Assembly (NCBI GenBank): GCA_028015205.1 | Contig: CM051517.1 | Location: forward strand, 39,939,135-40,003,134 | Direction: 5' to 3' | Length of the DNA stretch: 64,000 bases | Origin: Mytilisepta virgata | Taxonomy: Eukaryota > Mollusca > Bivalvia > Mytilida > Mytilidae | Part shown: positions 52,401 through 58,400 of the stretch, piece by piece | Numbering within the stretch: the stretch's first letter is position 1 | How the letters are laid out: each line of letters begins with the position of its first letter | Translations under genes and position numbers: made by a program | The notes under the pieces: generated by a model | What the model saw: the letters and a program-made list of their open reading frames with translations, nothing else | The model's database searches: none | Told to the model about the DNA's origin: nothing

Positions 52401-55400
52401 GATCCCACAATTTGGCCCAGGATTGACCTGGTGTATGCAATTAAAAAATAGGAAAACGTAATAATAAGTCATACTTGCGGCATTGTTTGCTTTAAAAAAT
52501 TTATCTTTCTTGTTCCTTAAAATAGCTGTTTCAATGTTAACAGCGAAACAGAAGCAAACTTCATTTGACCCTCTATGTTGTTGACAACAGGCAACATGTG
52601 ATCAAGATCTTGCACCAGTTTTGGAGCATCTCACAAATCATTTTTACTTTATTATGCAATGTTTTCAACGTTTGTTTACCAGTACTTTGTTGACATTTGT
52701 CTTGTTATAATATACATGTATACAAGGTATAATTGAAACTGGATGCAATTTCGAATGTCTCCCAAACGAAGCTCTTTCTCTTTCAGGGTATTTTTGGAAT
52801 TCCTAGTGTTTGAAATATTGGGCAAGTGTACAAAGAGATTGAGTATATGCAAAATGTTTGATATATGGTATTCAATATCTGCAGTTTTATATGTTGTAAT
52901 CGGTATTAACATGATTAACAGATGTTTGATCAAAATATTTTATTATTGAAGGTGCAATGGCCTCCACCTCCCCTTTAGCCATGCCTTTCCACCCAACATA
53001 TATAAATAAAAAAGATACAGTAAACATTCACTTATCAAGAAACTAGAAAAGGTAATGCCCCTGCTGCCCGGTATGTAATGTTGAAAGTTAAAGACTTATT
53101 CATTGCCACCATAAAACTACAGGTAGCTAAGTTGTTTGTGTCTGCAAGACACAGGTGAGCTAATAATATATATGGTTATAGGGTGGGGATCTCAATGGTT
53201 TTCAGAATAATAAGTATTTTGTCATTTGCAGGGGTGGGGCATGACCCCCCCTCAGACCCCCCTATGGTACAAAATGATTCGTCTTATCATAAGGAGTAAT
53301 AATATATATGGTTATAGGGTGGGGATCTCAATGGTTTTCAGAATAATAAGTATTTTGTCATTTGAGGGGGTGGGGCATGACACCCCCTCAGACCCCCTAT
53401 GGTACCAAATGATTCGTCTTATCATAAGGAGTAATAATATATATGGTTATAGGGTGGGGATCTCAATGGTTTTCAGAATAATAAGTATTTTGTCATTTGA
53501 GGGGGTGGGGCATGACCCCCCCTCAGACCCCCTATGGTACCAAATCATTCGTCTTATCATAAGGAGTAATAATATATATGGTTATAGGGTGGGGATCACA
53601 ATGGTTTTCAAAATATTAAGTATTTTATCATTTAAGGGGGTGGGGCATGACCCCCCCTCAGACCCCCTATGGTACCAAATGATTCGTCTTATCATAAGGA
53701 GTAATAATATATATGGTTATAGGGTGGGGATCTCAATGGTTTTCAGAATAATAAGTATTTTGTCATTTGAGGGGGTGGGGCATGACCCCCCCTCAGACCC
53801 CCTATGGTACCAAATCATTCGTCTTATCATAAGGAGTAATAATATATATGGTTATTGGTTGGGGATCTCAATGGTTTTCAGAATATTTAGTATTTTATCA
53901 TTTGAGGGGGTGGGGCATGACCCCCCTCAGACCCCCCTATGGTACCAAATGATTTGTCTTATCATAAGGAGTAATAATATATATGGTTATAGGGTGGGGA
54001 TCTCAATGGTTATCAGAATATTTAGTATTTTATCATTTGAGGGGGTGGGGCATGACCCCCCTCTGGTACCAAATGATTTGTCTTATCATAAGGAGTAATA
54101 ATATATATGGTTATAGGGTGGGGATCTCAATGGTTTTCAAAATATTAAGTATTTTATCATTTAAGGGGGTGGGGCATGACCCCCCCCCCTCAGACCCCCT
54201 ATGGTACCAAATGATTCGTCTTATCATAAGGAGTAATAATATATATGGTTATAGGGTGGGGATCTCAATGGTTTTCAGAATAATAAGTATTTTGTCATTT
54301 GAGAGGGTGGGGCATGACCCCCCCTCAGACCCCCCTATGGTACCAAATGATTTGTCTTATCATAAGGAGTAATAATATATATGGTTATAGGGTGGGGATC
54401 ACAATGGTTTTCAAAATATTAAGTATTTTGTTATTTGAGGGGGTGGGGCATGACCCCCCCTAAGACAACGAAATGGAGGGTATAACTTATAACCTCGCCA
54501 CTTCGTGTGGCGGGGTATAAAAACTTAAATATCCAAGGTAACAGGTAGTATTTCCAAGTTAAGATCACAAATGATCAAGTTATATCACTTTTCCCATAGA
54601 CTTCTATAGTAAAATTTTGCAAAACCCCACCCCCTTTTGAGACCCCCAAAATATGTTCCCTCCCACAGATTGAAAATTTTTTTTTGGGAGGCGCATCTAG
54701 GAATATGGGCCTAGCAAGTCGTATGATATCAAGCGATTCCGTCTATTGGTTTATGAGAAACGGTGCACACAAGTGTTCGAAAAAACGCGCCCGGAAAGAA
54801 GAAAAATAATAATAATAATAATAACAATAATAACAAGAGGCTCACCAGAGCCTGTATCGCTCACCTGGAGTCTGGTTTTCATTGGACAATTAATCAACTA
54901 TTTGACCAAGTTTGTTGCAATTGGTTGAATTCAGGGAAAATTTGTTGAAGATTTATTGTTCATAAGGTTTAATGTTAAAATATGTTCCCTGATGGTGGTA
55001 GTCCTGGCAGGAAGTTGACAAAATTGACCAGGAATAAGGGTGAACCTTAAATAAATGTAACAGAACCTGACCTCAAATTACACAAACCAATAACTCCTAA
55101 ATAGAATTTGGGATTCCCTTCAAAATTTCAGGGTAGGCAGATCTCAACATGGCAAACATTTTTCAATTTATATTTCACTTCTATCTCAAATAGTTTTGGA
55201 GATAAATGCAAAAATGTTAAAATTTTGAAAATTTGACAAAAAAAGGGCAATAACTCCTAAATGGGTTTTGGGATTTCCTTTAAAATTTCAGGGTATGTAG
55301 ATTTCAACATGGCAAACATTTTTCAAATTTACATTTCACTTCTATCTGAAATAGTTTTGGAGATAAATGACGAAAAATGTTAAATTTTGAAAATTTGACG

Positions 55401-58400
55401 AAAAAAGGGCAATAACTCCTAAATAGGTTTTGGGATTTCCTTCAAAATTTCAGGGTATGTAGATCTCAACATGGCAAACATTTAACAAATTTAGATTTCA
55501 CTTCTATCTCAAATAGTTTTGGAGATAAATGACAAAAAATGTTAAATTATGATAATTTGACGAAAAAAGGGCAATAACTCCTAAATGGGTTTTAGGATTT
55601 CCTTCGAAATTTCAGGTTAGGTAGATCTTGTCATGCTGATCAATTTTACCCCATGTCAGATTTTTGATATCTGTAACGGTTTTTAAGTTATAAGCCAAAA
55701 ACAACACATGCACCCCTATATTCTATTTTTAGCTACGACAGCCGCCATGTTTTATGTCAGATCAAAATAAATTGAGGATAGTTTGTAGAGGACATGTTAT
55801 AGACCATTCCTATTAAGTTTCAAACCAATCGGCCTAGCGGTTTCAGAGGAGAAGATTTTTGATAAAAAAAATTTTGAAAATTTGAAAAAAAAGGGCAACA
55901 ACTCCTAAATGGGTTTTGGGATTTCCTTTAAAATTTCAGGGTAGGTAGATCTCAACATGGCAAACATTTTTCAAATTTACATTTCACTTCTACTTCAAAT
56001 AGTTTTGGAGATAAATGACGAAAAATGTTAAAATTTTGAAAATTTGACGAAAAAAGGGCAATAACTCCTAAACGGGTTTTGAAATTTCCTTCAAAACTTC
56101 AGGGTAGGTAGATCTTGTCATGCTGATCAATTTTACCCCATGTCAGATTTTCGATATCTGTAACGGTTTTTGAGTTATTAGCAAAAAACAGCAATTTACC
56201 CCTATGTTCTATTTTTAGTAACAGCGGCCATGTTTTTCGACGAATCAAAAATCCCCACATCAGTTCTATGCAGGGTACCCCAGGGAACATTCATACCAAG
56301 TTTGGTTCTAATTAGTCAAGTAGTTTCAGAGGAGAAGATTTTTGAAATAATAACATAAAAAAAGCCAAAAATGTCAAAAAAGGGCAATAACTCTAACATC
56401 AGTTGACAGATTTTCACGAAAATCAGCACACAGGTAGCTCTCATCATGCTGAACACTTTCATCCTGCCAGAATTTGCCGTAACCTAATGATTTTTGAGAT
56501 ATTTGCGAAAAACTGTTGTCTGACCCCTATGTTCTATTTTTAGTAACAGCGGCCATGTTTTTCGACGGATCAAAAATCCCCACATCAGTTCTATGCAGGA
56601 TACCCCAAAGAACATTCATACCAAGTGTGGTTCCAATTGGTCAAGTAGTTTCAGAGGAGAAGAGTTTTGAAAAATTGTTAACGACGACGGACGACGACGA
56701 CGGACGCCAAGTGATGGCAATAGCTCACATGGCCTTTGGCCAGGTGAGCTAATAATAATAAGAATAATAATAATAATAATAAGAATAATAAGAACTGAGC
56801 AAAAACAACATGTCTCCAAACTTCGTTTGGGAGACATAATAACCATAACTTATTAATATCTAATAAGAAAACTTGTTTTCTAAAAATGTTTATTTCATGT
56901 AAATATTTCAAATTTATTCCTCTAAGAAACGTGAATACTCAAGTCTTTTCCAAACTTGTTTTGTATTTCTTTTCTAAAGTTAACTTCCAGGAAAACAATC
57001 AATAAAATTTATTATAAAATCGTTCTTATTTCAACTATTTTTAATACAGTAGATGGTTGAAATGGTTTAAAAAGACGAACTAAACACTCAATAAGGACTG
57101 AAAGTAATTAACTTAGTGAACATGTTAAAATTACAGACTGCCGGTAACAATTACAGACTCTGCTGTTTGTAAATTAAATTAAACTTCATATTCATATACT
57201 AAATTTTGATCGGCTAAAAACACAGTCTCCTTTAACACCCAGTTGTTATTCGATAGAGTTATCTTTCTATAAATGATATTCTTCAGTGAATAACTGCATA
57301 CAATCATATGCATTGTACCTTGATTTAGATTTTATTAAGTTCATAAGAACTATTTGCAGATTGGGAGTACTTTGTCCCAGGAAACCATTGTGGCAAAAAT
57401 AATCCAGCACAGCTAGTTTGATAAGCTTCAATTATCAACCTCCCAGTGCTGGATTAAAAATTTTTCATCCGAAAATCTCTCCTCATTTACTGGTACATCT
57501 CGAGTCTGATCCTTTTCCTTGTTCCCTATGTCCACGTTTTCACTTGATGGTTTGAACACAAAAAGATGTGAGGGGTTTGAATCCTGAAGGTGCCAATTTC
57601 CTCAATTACAATAATACAAATACAAAATTTAAAATCTTTTGTAATTTAGTTGGAAGTGGGACATCATGAAATTGGGCCTCGAATAGTTTTCCAGAATCTC
57701 TTAAATATCTGTTTTTGGCTATTTTACACCAGCCATATTGGTCCAAGGTCCAGACCTCAGAACATAATTCTGAAAAAGCCAGACAAAGACCAATTTTCCA
57801 AATTTTGATCTCAACTGCCACAGCAATTTAAAAGGAGATTTTTATGTATCTTTTGATGATTATTTACTATTTTCAGTGTAATGGGGCTTCCCTTGTGTAT
57901 GCTTGAAGTTATAGAACCGTAACAGGTTTATGAGCATTCTTCAATAGCTGCGCTAGTGGAGTACTCCTTTAGCTCACTTGGAAGAGACTACTGAACCAAA
58001 TGTTTCGGATTCAATCCCCGGTTGGTGCAATAGGTAATTTTGGGAGACAAATCATGCTCTACTGTTACATTGGCACCCAACTAAAAAGACCCACAGTTGT
58101 CAAATGGGTTGAAGTTGGATATCGTCGTTGTGGGACAATGACTCTTTGAGGTGGGGAGGTGTAACTGGGCTTCCCTCATGTACGATTGAAGTTATAGAAC
58201 CATAACAGGTTTATAACCACCCTCCATTAGCTGTGCTAGTGGATTAATCCTTTAGCTATGTTGGTAGAGAAGTGGACTACTGAACCAAAGTTTCCAGGTT
58301 TGATCCCCAGCTGGTAGGTAATTTTGGGAAACAAATCATGTTCTATTGTTACATTAGTAATGGTCGCCATATTGGTCAGAGGACAAAACCCCCAAAAATG

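Noticed and set aside
53226..54372. Long open frames (290 and 129 codons)
   Set aside because: They are translations of a 135-bp tandem array; the period is a multiple of three, so one stop-free unit keeps the frame open.
56516..56911. Overlapping small frames on both strands
   Set aside because: They lie on the end of pearl-like copy D and its (AAT)n flank.
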